From Proteles cristata cristata (taxonomy: Eukaryota; Chordata; Mammalia; Carnivora; Hyaenidae): a stretch of DNA of 64,000 nucleotides. The position numbers and the translations under genes were made by a program. This document shows positions 37,344 to 48,388 of this stretch, piece after piece. The notes below the pieces were generated by a model, which was given only the letters and a program-made list of their open reading frames with translations, searched no databases and had not been told where the DNA came from. The stretch's first letter is position 1; each line of letters opens with the position of its first letter. The stretch is from NCBI GenBank assembly GCA_017311185.1, contig JAESUZ010000343.1, positions 62,001 to 126,000 on the forward strand. The letters run 5' to 3'.

Positions 37344-38733
37344 TAGACAAAACAATTCTTAACAAAATAATACAAATCAAATCTAGCAACATATAGAAAG
37401 CATTTTATGCCATGATGAAGTGGGATTTCTCTAGGAAATGAAAGGTTGGTTCAACATGTAGAAATCAATGTCATGTGGCATATTAGTAAAATAAGAGATA
37501 AAAATTACATGACAATCTCAATATGCTGAGAAAACACATATAGCAAAATCTTAACACCTTTGTACAATAAAAACATTCAACAAACTACTAATAGAAGTGG
37601 GCTTCCTCAACCTGATAAGGGGCATATATGAAAAACGTAACATCATACTTAATGGTGAAAGCATTCCCCTATAATTAGGAACAAAACAGGGATGTTTCCT
37701 CTCACCACTTCTATTCAGTGTTGTATTGGAGGTTCCAGCCAGGGAAAATTGGTAAGAAAATAAAATAAAAAGCATCTGAAAAATTAAAAAATAAAAAGTA
37801 TCTAGGTTGAAAAAGGAGAAGTAAAACTACTCTATTTGTAGATCAATCTCATATATAGAAAATCCAGAGGAATATACACACATGCAATTTAGAATCAATA
37901 AATGGATTTGATAAGATGCAAGATACAATATCAGCATGTGAAAATAAATTGTATTTCCATAAAGTAGCAATGAACAATCCAAAAAATATTAAGAAAATTA
38001 TTCCATTTATAATAGCATGAAAGTTAATAAAATGTTAGGAATAAATTTGACGAAAGAAATGCAAGTCTTCTGTGCTGAATACTACAAACATTATAAAAAG
38101 AAATTAAAGACAATCTAAAATAAATAGAAAGTTGTCTTTTATTTTCAGGTGGTAAGATTTAAGATTGCTAAGATGGCAACACTTCTCAACATGATCTGCA
38201 GATTTGATACCACCCCATCACAATCCCAACTGACTTTTTGCAGAAATTGCCTACTTAATCCTAAATTTCACATGAAAACTCAAGTGTACCAGAATAGTAA
38301 AAATAGTCTTGAAAAAGAAGAAAAATTTGGAGGACTCACATTTCCTGATTTCAAAACGTAATGCAAATGGTAATCAAAAGTGTATGTTTCTGGCATAGAA
38401 ACAGATACAAGTTTGAGTCCAGAAAGAAACCTCATACATTTATGGCCAACTGATTTTCATTGAGAGTGCCAAGACAATTTAAAAAGGGAAAGAAAATCTT
38501 TTCAACAAAAGGTGTTAGGACAACTGGATAATTGTATGCAAAAGAATGAAGCTGGACCTTTACCTCACCCATATACAAAATTAAAGACTTAAATGGAAAA
38601 GCTAAAACTACAAAATTCTTAGAAGAGACTATTCGTATAAATCTTTGTGACCTTGGCTTGAGCAATGGTTTCTCAGATTTGACCTGACTGGTGGAAGAAA
38701 ACCAGAATATGTCATCTTAAAATATGCCTCTTT

Positions 38734-39212
38734 ATAGGGGCACATGTACCGTAATGTTCATAGCAGCACTCTCAACAATAGCCAAAACATGGAAAGAGCC
38801 TAAAGGTTCATCAACTGAGGAATGGATCAAGAAGATGTGGTTTATCTATACCATGGAATATTACATGGCAATGAGAAACAATGAAATCTGGCCATGTGTA
38901 GCCACATGGATGGAACTAGAGGGTTATGCTGAGTGAAATAAGTCAGGCAGAGAAGGACAGATACCATATGTTTTCACATAAAGGTGGATTAGGAGGAACT
39001 TGATGAGGGACCACAGGGGAGGAGAAGGGGAAAAATAGTTAGGGAGAGGGAGGGAGGCAAATCATGAGAGACTCTTGAAAGCTGAGAACAAACTGAGGGC
39101 TGATGGGGGTGGGGGAGAGAAGAAAGGGTGATGGACATGGAGGAGGGCATTTGTTGGGATGAGCACTGGGTGTTATTTGGAAACCAACTTGACAATAATT
39201 TATTTAAGAAAA
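38734..39212 (+). mobile_element. Younger 5'-truncated L1 inside LTR
   Basis: End of ORF2 (peptides FIAALSTIAKTWKEPK and YTMEYYMAMRNNEIWPCVA) plus G-rich 3' UTR and CTTGACAATAATTTATT. Perfect 15 bp TSD AAAATATGCCTCTTT at 38719-38733 and 39213-39227. Confidence 0.94.
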
Positions 39213-39371
39213 AAAATATGCCTCTTTGGCATAAAAATTATTTTAAACCGTTGTCAGCCAATGCAGAAAAAAGCTTTTCTGCTTAAGGGCAGGATATAAA
39301 CTTTCCTTTTACTGGAGACAGAATTTTATCAGCCCAGAGAAGGCACTGGGAATCTGCAAACAAACCTTACT

Positions 39372-39579
39372 GGGGTGCCTAGGTGGCTCAGTCGGTTAAG
39401 TGTCAGATGTGATTTCGGCTCAGTCATGATCTTGGGGTCGAGATATGATAGAGTCCTGCATTGTGCTTTGTACTGGGCATGATTCCTGCTCTTTCCCTTT
39501 CCTTCTCTCCTCCTCCCCAACTTGAGCACACTTGCATGGCACACACTTTTTTTCTCTCTCTCAAAAAAAAAAAAAAAAA
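39372..39579 (+). repeat. SINE inside LTR
   Basis: Head GGGGTGCCTAGGTGGCTCAG, diverged body, perfect A17 tail. Confidence 0.88.
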
Positions 39580-40965
39580 GCCTCAAAAAGAAAGTCCATT
39601 AACTTCCTTCTATATATATTTACTTTTCCTTAGATTTCCACCCTTGGAAACCTAAATTACTTTCTTTGGTCCAATCATTTAGCTACAAACTTATTGTTCT
39701 TTGTTAAAGATTATATATGAGCCAAAATTCTAAGCCACTGCTTTGAGATACTCTTTGTTTTAGGTTTCTCATGTGATGTGTGCTGTCCACGTTTATTGTT
39801 TATCTTTTTTTTTTTTTTTTTTTTTTTATCACGTTAATCTGTCTTCTTGTTAAAGAGTCTCAGCTGAAAACCTAAAATGGGTAGAGGTAAAATTTTACCT
39901 TCCCTACATGACAGAAAAAAGTACAGGTAAATTTTCCTTCATCAAAATTCAAGATTATAGTGCTTCAAAAGATATCATCAAGAAAATGAAAAGACAACCT
40001 ACAAGTAGAAGAAGGTATTTACAAATGATCTATCCAAGAAGGCTCTAGTCTCCAAAATATATTTAAAATGGCTTACAACTCAACAACAAAAATATAACCC
40101 AAATTTTAAAAAATGAGAAATGATTAAGTAGGCATTTTTGCAAAGAAGATATACAAATGTCAGCAAGTACGTACAACAGTGCTTAACATCGCTAGTCATT
40201 AGTGAAATGTAAATCAAAACCACAGTGAGATACCACTTTACACACACTGGAATGGCTATGATGAAAAATACCAACAATAACAAGTATTGACTAGAAAATG
40301 GAGAATCAGCGCCCTCATACATTTTTGGTGGTATTGTCGTACAGAGAAGCTGCTTGGGAAATCAGTTTCTCATAAAGTTAATATGTAGAGTTACCATGTG
40401 ACTCAGCAATTCCACTTTAAGACACATACCCCAAGAGAAATGAAAAGATATGGCCACAAAAAACTTGTATAGGAATGTTCATAGCAGCATTATTTATAAT
40501 AGCCAAAAAGTAGAAGCAACTGAAATGTCCATTAACTAATAAATAAATAAAATGTGGTATATCCATGCCATGAAATATTATTCACTCACAAAAGAGTGAA
40601 CTGCATACAGATAAATGCTATACCATGGATGAACCTGAGAATGTTATGCTAAGTAAAAGTCAGACATAAAAGATCTTATACAATATTATTCCATTTATAT
40701 GAAATTTCTAAAATAGGCAGAGACAGAAAGTAGTTTAGTGGTTATTGGGAGTAGAGTGGGAATAGAGGGAAGTGAGAGGAGATTGGTAATAGATATAGGG
40801 TTTCCTTATGGGGTGATGAAATGTTCCAGAATTAGAGAGTGGTGATAGCAGAATCTTCTAAGTATACTAAAAACCACTGAATTGTACACTCTTCAAAAGA
40901 GTGACCATTATGGTATGTGAATTATACACGTGGAAGAAAAGTGATTGCAAATGATCATTACTCAC

Positions 40966-41043
40966 CTTCAGCTTTAATTATTGTAGTTGGTGAAGAAACT
41001 GTGGGCAGCAAAGGTGTATTTAAGGATTCCTTATTTGTTGTTC
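40966..41043 (-). CDS. EMCN: Endomucin exon: N-terminal part of mucin ectodomain
   Basis: This 78 bp exon (26 codons, phase 1 at both ends) has acceptor CAAACTAG|GAACAAC and donor GCTGAAG|GTGAGT on the minus strand. With the split Gly it encodes GTTNKESLNTPLLPTV then SSPTTIIKAE, matching human GTTPKGTITNELLK...FLTSKDEG in position but loosely in sequence, as is usual for mucin ectodomains. It is Thr/Ser/Pro-rich, with no cysteine and no sequon. A CA-rich tract begins about 210 bp upstream of its acceptor (41253) and a long TA/CA repeat follows at 41387-41548. Old L1 sequence ends about 40 bp past the donor. Confidence 0.92.
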
Positions 41044-41252
41044 CTAGTTTGATAAGACAGATGACATTATTATTAATCACAATTTCATCTCACCTGTCAA
41101 GGAATAAATAAAAGTCAAACCTGGAGGTGAACTACAATCCCTCTCCAGAGGTACTGGGTCAGTCTTTGCCTATCTTTCATTTTTCCACTTTCTATCTCCT
41201 TTTGTCTGAAGTAAGGAATATAAGTACTGAAAACTTTGGTGACTCAATAAAA

Positions 41253-41318
41253 GCACACATGCGTGCGTGCACACACACAGAGACACACACACAAACACAC
41301 ACAGACACACGCACACAC
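41253..41318 (+). repeat. CA-rich simple repeat
   Basis: Interrupted (CA)n with GCGTGCGTGC, starting about 210 bp upstream (in transcript sense) of the exon at 40966-41043. Confidence 0.9.
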
Positions 41319-41386
41319 TTTTTCTATGATGGGCTCCCAAAGCAAATTTTCACTGCAGATAGTTACTTGGGTACCTTTAAATATGC

Positions 41387-41514
41387 AATATATATATACA
41401 TATATATATTTTTATACATTATATAAAAATATATTTTACTATGTATAATATATAAATATATATTACTGTATATAAAATATATATTTTTACTATATATAAT
41501 CTATATTTTGCTAT

Positions 41515-41547
<33 letters not shown>

Positions 41548-41548
41548 G
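41387..41548 (+). repeat. TA-rich and (AC)n repeat
   Basis: Imperfect TATA/TAAAATAT repeats followed by an uninterrupted (AC)n at 41515-41538 and TATATATAG. Confidence 0.92.
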
Positions 41549-42500
41549 TAAAAAATGATTTAAAATTATTTTATTTTTCCTAAAGAGAAAAATAACCTGA
41601 TAGGACCTTCACATCCCCCCACCCCCCCAGAATTACATTTCATTTTGTTGATTTAGTTATGGCATTGGAACTTCCAAATTACATAAATCATAAAGAAGCT
41701 TACAAACTCTTGTAATTAATTAATTTGTTCACTTATGAAATATTCATTGAGTTCTCAGTCAAAGGCCCATTTCTAGATTTTTGAAGGCACTATCTAACTC
41801 TTAATCATCTCTTTAACCTGAATAGTTAATTCCTGGCATACGGTAGGCAGATAGTAAATGTTTCAGATAAGGTGGGACTCATACAGGACATGGGGACCAG
41901 CAAAAAGACAAAGATCTTACTTAAGTAGTGAATATGACTTACCAGTTTGACACCCATAATTTTCAACATTCCCTTCTTAAAACACTTTAGGATATCCTTT
42001 TGTGATTAGGACATAACGTTCCATTTTTACTATGTGACATATATAAAATTCTGGTTCTTATATGAATGTACGCTGTTTTGGAGGGGAAGAAAAATTTGGC
42101 TCTGCACAGTTTAATGCTTTAAAACCCATCTAGAAGAGAGTTTTCAAGGATAAATTGGCTGGAGCTGTATATCAGAAAATACTAAGGAATCCTTTGGAGG
42201 ATTGCTGTGGACACTCACCTCCAAGAAGGTGGTGAAAGTCTTGTCTTCTGCAATTCTGTCCTCACCATTTATTAGAGGACATAGGTTATTATAGAAATGA
42301 AAAGTGGCTATAATAGGTAGATTCTGTGAATTGTAACATGGAAAACGCTGAAGCACTTAAAACTTTCTCAAAGTCTTTGACACCCAATATGTGGTTATAT
42401 TTTAAAAGAAGAAACCAACAAAGGAAACATTATTCCTAAAAGCTAGGTTTAAGATTTTGCATTGCCCACTCATATGATGCCATCTTAAAGTAAAGATGTA

Positions 42501-42725
42501 GGGGCGCCTGGGTGGCTTAGTCGGTTAAGCGTCCGACTTTCGCTTAGGTCATGATCCGCGGTTCGTGGGTTCGAGCCCCGCGTCGGGCTCTGTGCTGACT
42601 GCCAGCTTAGAGCCTGGAGCCTGTTTCAGTCTGTGACTCCCTCTCTCTCTGGCCCTCCCCTGCTCACGCGCTCTCTCTCTCTCTCTCTCTCTCTCCTAGA
42701 AATAAATAAAAAATCATTAAAAAAA
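42501..42725 (+). repeat. Very young felid SINE (CCTAG subtype)
   Basis: Near-consensus head GGGGCGCCTGGGTGGCTTAG and intact CpG-rich B box. (CT)n runs to CCTAGAAATAAATAAAAA. TSD AAAGTAAAGATGTA (42487-42500) against AAAGTAAAGATATA (42726-42739). Confidence 0.95.
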
Positions 42726-44244
42726 AAAGTAAAGATATAATGATATAAATGCAGTGTCCCTTCCAGCAAGATGTGGCACCTTTGTTTTCACCTCATCACT
42801 ACTAGTCTTGGCATCTTGGTACCAATAAGAGGCTAACTTGAATTTTTACAGTCACCTTGCTTCCTGCCTTCCACTGACATATGTCTCATATATCGTCTGA
42901 AAATTCAAGAGTGGGAATGATTACAGGAAATAATTAGGACACTTATAACAATAATCATTAATATAAATAGAAAAAGTATCAAGTGTTTATAATTCTTAGT
43001 TTCCAAAGCCCTTGCCCCTTTTCTTTTATAGCTATCCTGACTTCATGTTTGATAGAGGGAAGATGTGTAACAAACTTGAGCTTTGGCCCAAGCACTCAGC
43101 CCAAGTCTGTTTGGCTTCAGTTTCAGCCTTGGTCTTTGGAAACCCAAGAGCTAAAGGGCTATTCATTTCTGGTGTTCCTGGGCTTGTATGTGAACAGTGA
43201 TCTTTGATCATGCCCATGTTCATTGTAACTAATCAATGTAACTCTACCTATAGCAAAACAAAGCACAATTTATTTTAGATTTATTGTTAGTGAATGAATA
43301 TTCACTTTCAAATATGGGTAGCAATCTACATATAACTTAGAATAAAATTCTTCTGATGTGCCAAATATGTTGAAATTCTGAAGTATAAATGCATCCTTAT
43401 TATTGCAAAAGAACATCGGGATTTAAAGAAAATGTCTAATTTATAAACATTTTATATCCTGTGAGTATAAACTAAAAGCAAAGGTCAGTTTTACCACTAC
43501 AAAATTCCATGAAAAGGAAAAAACAAAACAAAAAAATTGTACAAAGATATCCCAGGCAAGTCATTTCCACTTCAAACTCAGTAAGGAATATAAAGACAAT
43601 GGAGAACAGAAGAAAAATATGGAGAAAAACATGGTACCCAACCCTACTTTCCCCACCAATATTATAAGAAAACTTACAAGTGTACAAAACTTACAAGCTG
43701 TCTTTTAAAAAGTCTGTTCTTTCCAGTTTTATGTTAGTCAGTTTCTAGAAAGGATGCACATCATAAACAATACCATAATTGGCACCCTATATGGAAGAGA
43801 TGGCCAAAAATACCTGGTACTTCTACTGACCTCAGTTGAAACTGAACATCTATTTAGTATCAGAGTGTGAAATATCAGTGCTGACAAATTAATTCAGTCA
43901 ATTAAAAAAATGTTTGACTCTTACGTGCTTTAAAAATCAAGTTGAATAATGATTATGTTTTAAGAATGAAATTACCGATTTATTTATGTATCTTAGAAGT
44001 TGATTTTGTGATGATGGCTTTCAGTGTCTGCCAAAAGTTGATTCTAAGTCTGGTCACTTGGCCTTTGAACAAAATGGGCAGTGCACCTGGTACATATCTA
44101 GGAAGAGATCAGATACCACCCCTCTAACTGGGGAAGCCTCTGAAATCAAGGCCTACTCCAAGCAAAGGTCTATTAGTCACCTCTGCCACCGTGGCTATGT
44201 TGCTGCAAGAATTCCCATCTCACTAGTACACATTCCACTTTTCT

Positions 44245-44465
44245 TTTTTTTTTTTTTTAATGTTTTTATTTATTTCTAGGAGAGAGAGATAGAGATAGTG
44301 TGAGCAGGAGAGGGTCAGAGAGAGAGAGTCACAGACTGAAACAGGCTCCAGGCTCTAAGCTGGCAGTCAGCACAGAGCCCGACACGGGGCTCAAACCCAC
44401 GAACCGCAAGATCATGACCTAAGCAAAAGTCGGACACTTAACCGACTAAGCCACCCAGGCGCCCC
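44245..44465 (-). repeat. Young felid SINE
   Basis: Poly-T, TTTATTTCTAGGAGAGAG and head complement GCCACCCAGGCGCCCC. Perfect 16 bp TSD CACATTCCACTTTTCT (44229-44244 and 44466-44481). Confidence 0.95.
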
Positions 44466-44940
44466 CACATTCCACTTTTCTAATAGTATTTCTGCCATTG
44501 TCAAAGGAAGAAAATTTACATGCTTTAGACAGACATAAACACTATTAAATCAAGTGTCTTTTGACCTTTAAGCAAGAAAATCGGACTTGGGAAGCCTTAG
44601 AAAGAAAAAAGAGAAGCTTCTCCATGTTGAATTTTTTTTTTTTTTTTTGTAAATACTTTTATTGAGTCTAACATGCCCATGGTGCCCATAAGGAAAGTGG
44701 ACTAGAATCACTTTATCATAGATATAGGTTTGCAATATTATATAACCTTAAAGTGCTTGTTGTGGAGGATGAAACTATGTATAGAACTTCTCCAAATTTA
44801 AACTCCTCCCAAGCCTGAAGTCAGGAAGCCGTATATATTGATGTATTGCTTAGAATATGAGAATTTGATACAAGTTTTACATCATCTTCATTATCTTTGT
44901 ATTAACTACATTACCTTTAGGAACATGGGCAATATCCAGC

Positions 44941-44955
44941 ATATATATATATATG

Positions 44956-45023
<68 letters not shown>
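44941..45023 (+). repeat. TA-TG-TA-CA palindromic microsatellite
   Basis: (TA)n, then (TG)n at 44968-44988, a short TA spacer, then (CA)n at 44998-45023. The TG and CA arms are inverted repeats and can pair. Confidence 0.95.
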
Positions 45024-45216
45024 GCCCAACTCACTCATGTATTTAATACACAAATGGTGATCAAATAAGCCAGACAAAAACAAGTCTGTCCCATGTTCCC
45101 TTATTTTCCTATGAGCACAATGGACCACCCTCTGCCCGATGGCTCCACTGGTCCCTCCTACCATGCTGGTTCTGCTTCTTAGATTGGATTAGACAGCAGA
45201 CTGTAGACATCATAGC

Positions 45217-45320
45217 CTTCTCTCTCTCTTTCTCTCTTTTATTTCCTTCCTTCCTTCCTTCCTTCCTTCCTTCCTTCCTTCCTTCCTTCCTTCCTTCTTT
45301 CCTTCTTTCTTTCTTTCTTC
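45217..45320 (+). repeat. Polypyrimidine (CTTC)n tract
   Basis: About 100 nt almost purely C/T on the plus strand, mostly TTCC units turning into TTTC at the right. Confidence 0.95.
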
Positions 45321-45714
45321 TGCACCAGCACTTTCTCAGCTGATTTCTTGAGAGATTCCACGATGGACTTCATTCCCTCCTTTACTCTCTTTCCCACTGC
45401 CATATCCATGGTTACTAGATTTTAACCCTTATAACCCCTATACATGGACATTAGATTTTACTAGGGCATTAGTATTATTAATTTGGGGGATTTGATAATG
45501 ATATTATAGTTTTATAATAAATTGTCCATATTTTTGGAGATGCACATTTAGTGTGCAGAGGGGAAATGGCAAAATATCTGGATTCCCATAAAAACCCTCA
45601 GTAACAATAACAAGAAACCCAAATAAACAAGAAGAAAGGAAAAAAAAGGAAAAGGAAGGAAGGAAGGAAACAAGGGAGGGAGGAGAAAGAAAAAAGAAAA
45701 ATGAAGCAAATATG

Positions 45715-45830
45715 GTCAAATCTTGATAAATTATTGATTCTGGGAGATGGGCATGTGGGGTATTAATTATAGTATTCTTCATTTGTGGTACATCTGAACA
45801 TTGTTGTAATAAAAAGTAATAAAAAGAAAA
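45715..45830 (+). repeat. Old L1 3' end
   Basis: GATTCTGGGAGATGGGCATG, ATTAATTATAGTATTCTTC and TAATAAAAAGTAATAAAAAG resemble an L1M 3' UTR end. Confidence 0.5.
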
Positions 45831-45895
45831 GCTTTACTGGCCTTTTACAATTTGCACAATTGAATGTGAATAATTTAAAATTCATGGGGCACCTG

Positions 45896-46105
45896 AGTGG
45901 CTTAGTCGGTTAAGCGTCTGACTTCGGCTCAGGTCATGATCTCACAGTTCATGGGTTTGAGTCCTGTGTCAGGCTCTGTGCTGACAGCTAGCTCAGAGCC
46001 TGGAGCCTGCTTCAGATTCTGTGTCTCCCTCTCTCTCTGACCCTCCCCTGTCCATGCTGTCTCTATCTCAGAAAGAAATAAAAAACATTAAATAAATAAA
46101 TAAAT
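45896..46105 (+). repeat. Felid SINE
   Basis: Head GGGGCACCTGAGTGGCTTAG and tail (TAAA)n. TSD AAATTCATG against AAACTTCATG. Confidence 0.92.
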
Positions 46106-46844
46106 AAACTTCATGTGGGAGAACTTTTGAAGAACACAGATTAGAGTTTAGTTTTTGTTAACTGAGTAATATAAAGCAAAATGTCCAAAAAAGAAATTAA
46201 GAAGAAAATGTGTGTGTGTATGTGTGCATTTGTGCATATGATTTCAAGTGTTTTATCAAGTGACTTGTTTCACATAAGGGGCTTCAGGGTTGTCTACAGC
46301 AACCTCCAGTGAAAAAGTTGCCAGGATAGTCTCCTAAGTATATGAGTAGGTATAGAGTTTCCCTTCCAAGCCTGTAAGGAAAGATGCATTCCTGGTATCA
46401 CAAATGACAATTCTGCCTGAATGCCTTGACTGACCCTTCCTTCTCTGCCCTTTCATGGCTATTCAACATAGTGGTTGGAGTCTGTGTTATTTGGACATTG
46501 TTAATCACCACAGATCACTGAGGTCAGGACTAGGAATTGTCTCATTGGGAAAGCATGAGTTCCAAGGAGTTCATGTAAAACTTGTAAAACTTCAACCCTT
46601 TGAGTCTGCATGCAATGTCAGCACCTACCTTCTCTTTATTGGTACTTTTGAAGGTAGTTATTGATCACAAAAATAACATGTTTTTATCATATGAGTGTAA
46701 TTTTATGCCAAGAACTCAGGTGGCAACTCACAGAGAGAGTGATAGAAAGAGGGAGAGAGAGAGAAGCAGCAAATACTTACACTTTGACAAAATTCTAGAA
46801 TGCCTCTGCTTAAGCACTGAGAACATAGGGCTGAAACAATTTTT

Positions 46845-47061
46845 TTTTAAATATTTTTATTTATTTCTAGGAGAGAGAAAGAGAGAGAGACAGCGTGAGC
46901 AGGGGAGGGTCAGAGAGAGAGGGAGTCACAGACTGAAACAGGCTCCAGGCTCTGAGCTGGCAGTCAGCACAGAGCCCGACGCGGCTCGAACCCACGAACC
47001 GCGAGATCATGACCTAAGCGAAAGTCAGACGCTTAACCGACTAAGCCACCCAGGCACCCCA
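46845..47061 (-). repeat. Young felid SINE
   Basis: TTTATTTCTAGGAGAGAG and head complement GCCACCCAGGCACCCC. Perfect 16 bp TSD GGCTGAAACAATTTTT (46829-46844 and 47062-47077). Confidence 0.94.
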
Positions 47062-47768
47062 GGCTGAAACAATTTTTAAAAATAAAATAAAAAATCTAGT
47101 GTGCAGGAGTTGGCTGGAGGATTCATGAACCCTGGCTTTTTTGGACTGTGTCATTTGGAGTATCCTTTGGTTGGCAATAAAAGTACCACATTCTGGGAAT
47201 AAAATCCACTGGGCAATCCTCTTTGTGCAATGCCTTCTCCAGGTTTGGTAGGGAAGTTCCAAGAGAACTGGTTTGGTTTCATCCTAGAATTGCACATTTC
47301 AGAAATAATAGACTATATTCATCATACTCTTTTTTCTTTGAGGATCACCGCCCCGTGTAAGCCCAGTGAACTAGCCCTCATGTCCTCTACATGCAATTGA
47401 ATTTGGCCTTCGAATGAAAAATGAAGAGTAAGTAGAGAGGTGAGAAAGAGAGGTGAGAAAGAATTTAATTCATCTCCTTATTACAGGGCATGATTTTCAG
47501 ATCTTCCTCTGACCTTAGCATTCTAACCGGGTTTCTGCCCATCAACGATAAGCACATTTTATTTTTCTCTCTGCATTGGTTATTGAACCTGAATGACATG
47601 CCTCATCTGATGTGTGTTCCTGGAAGAATGCACTGGATTGATAACCTCTCAGGTTTTTAATTAAATGACCCCAATGGTTCATTTTTACTTCTCATGGATG
47701 GTGAGAATACCTCTAACCATAAAACATGATCCAGGTGTCATTCAGTTCATTAACAATAATGACGACAC

Positions 47769-47950
47769 GGAGCACCTGGGTGGCTGAGTCAGTTAAGAAG
47801 TAGACTCTTGATTTCAGCTCAGGTCATGATCTCATGTTTCATGGGCTTGAGCTCCAGGTTGGACTCCATGCTGGCAGTGCAGAGCCTGCTTGGAATTCTC
47901 TCTCTCTCCCTCCCACCCTCCCTCCCAAAATAAATAAATAAACTTAAAAG
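47769..47950 (+). repeat. SINE (older subtype)
   Basis: GGAGCACCTGGGTGGCTGAG, ACTCTTGATTTCAGCTCAGG and (TAAA)n tail. TSD approximately AATGACGACA against AGTGATGACA. Confidence 0.88.
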
Positions 47951-48388
47951 AAAATAGTGATGACATTGTTATGGAACCTTATAAATTCAATCTATTATCA
48001 GCCCAATATAACTAACAAATCAGTCTGTTATTAATACAGTTTCACCTTGTTAACTGTGAGGCTTAAGAACAACTGGAATGTTTAGAAACATATTTTTATG
48101 ATTAAAGAAATGGTAATTTTTTATTCTCTAAAAATAAACTTTGTGTATGCAACATTCACAATAGGATTATTCTCAAACAGGAAATGATCCAAAGGGATAC
48201 AATCAAAGAAGCTCACTGTCATCTCAGGGCTCTGTATTCAACCCAAAATAACACATAAGTTTCAAAACAGTGAAGTTACACAGATCTTCATAATAATATA
48301 TATAGCACTTCAAATTATTTTTCTGTAATTAGATTATATGGACACTACTAATTTTATTGGGATAAATTTCACTAATTGTTAATCCTAC

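Larger units (their letters stand above)
38689..39908 (+). mobile_element. ERV-type LTR inside old L1, itself carrying L1 and SINE
   Basis: Inferred LTR starting TGGTGGAAGAAAACC and ending TTACCTTCCCTACA, flanked by TGAC (38685-38688 and 39909-39912). The L1 sequence is continuous across it. Without its inserts it is roughly 0.5 kb. It contains a T-run (39805-39827) near its right end. No internal proviral genes. The class is inferred from the TG...CA ends and short TSD. Confidence 0.65.
36265..40925 (+). mobile_element. Old L1 (ORF2 region to 3' end), interrupted
   Basis: L1M-type text runs from 36265 (ATAAACTAAATAACTAATGG), through ORF2 to 38684, and resumes at 39909 (GTACAGGTAAATTTTCC...CATCAAAATTCAAGA). 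It ends in the L1 3' UTR (ACCACTGAATTGTACACTC...GGTATGTGAATTATA). It is interrupted by a SINE (37142-37343) and an LTR (38689-39908). Heavily mutated; no functional ORF. It runs opposite to EMCN and stops about 40 bp from an exon. Confidence 0.85.
29889..40965 (-). other. EMCN: EMCN large intron with nested retroelements
   Basis: An 11.1 kb intron. The right-hand 5 kb is an old L1 interrupted by an LTR, a younger L1 and SINEs. Left of that are a tandem SINE pair and an L1 3' stub. The stretches 30300-33020, 33515-34700 and 34945-35480 show nothing I recognise. Confidence 0.85.
44632..45410 (-). pseudogene. Possible processed retrocopy of an unidentified mRNA
   Basis: Read on the minus strand, the region ends with AATAAA (complement at 44658-44663), nine bases, then a 17 nt A-run (44632-44648), as a polyadenylated mRNA would. 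Upstream (45320-45410) is an open stretch reading MDMAVGKRVKEGMKSIVESL then KKSAEKVLVQK. It is broken by the CTTC tract at 45217-45320. I do not recognise the parent gene and found no TSD. Chance AT-rich DNA is the alternative. Confidence 0.3.
41044..48388 (-). other. EMCN: EMCN intron rich in simple repeats
   Basis: A 7.3 kb intron with CA/TA repeats, a TG-TA-CA palindrome, a CTTC tract, a possible retrocopy and five SINEs. The stretches 41560-42485, 42740-44225, 46120-46825 and 47080-47765 are unremarkable. Confidence 0.85.

Noticed and set aside
42501..42600. tRNA-like sequence with A and B boxes
   Set aside because: It is the tRNA-derived head of a SINE, not a tRNA gene; it continues into a CT-rich body and A-rich tail with TSDs.
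46600..47067. 155-residue plus-strand ORF
   Set aside because: The right half is an antisense SINE translation (RERERE..., LNRLSHPGTP), seen repeatedly across the window.
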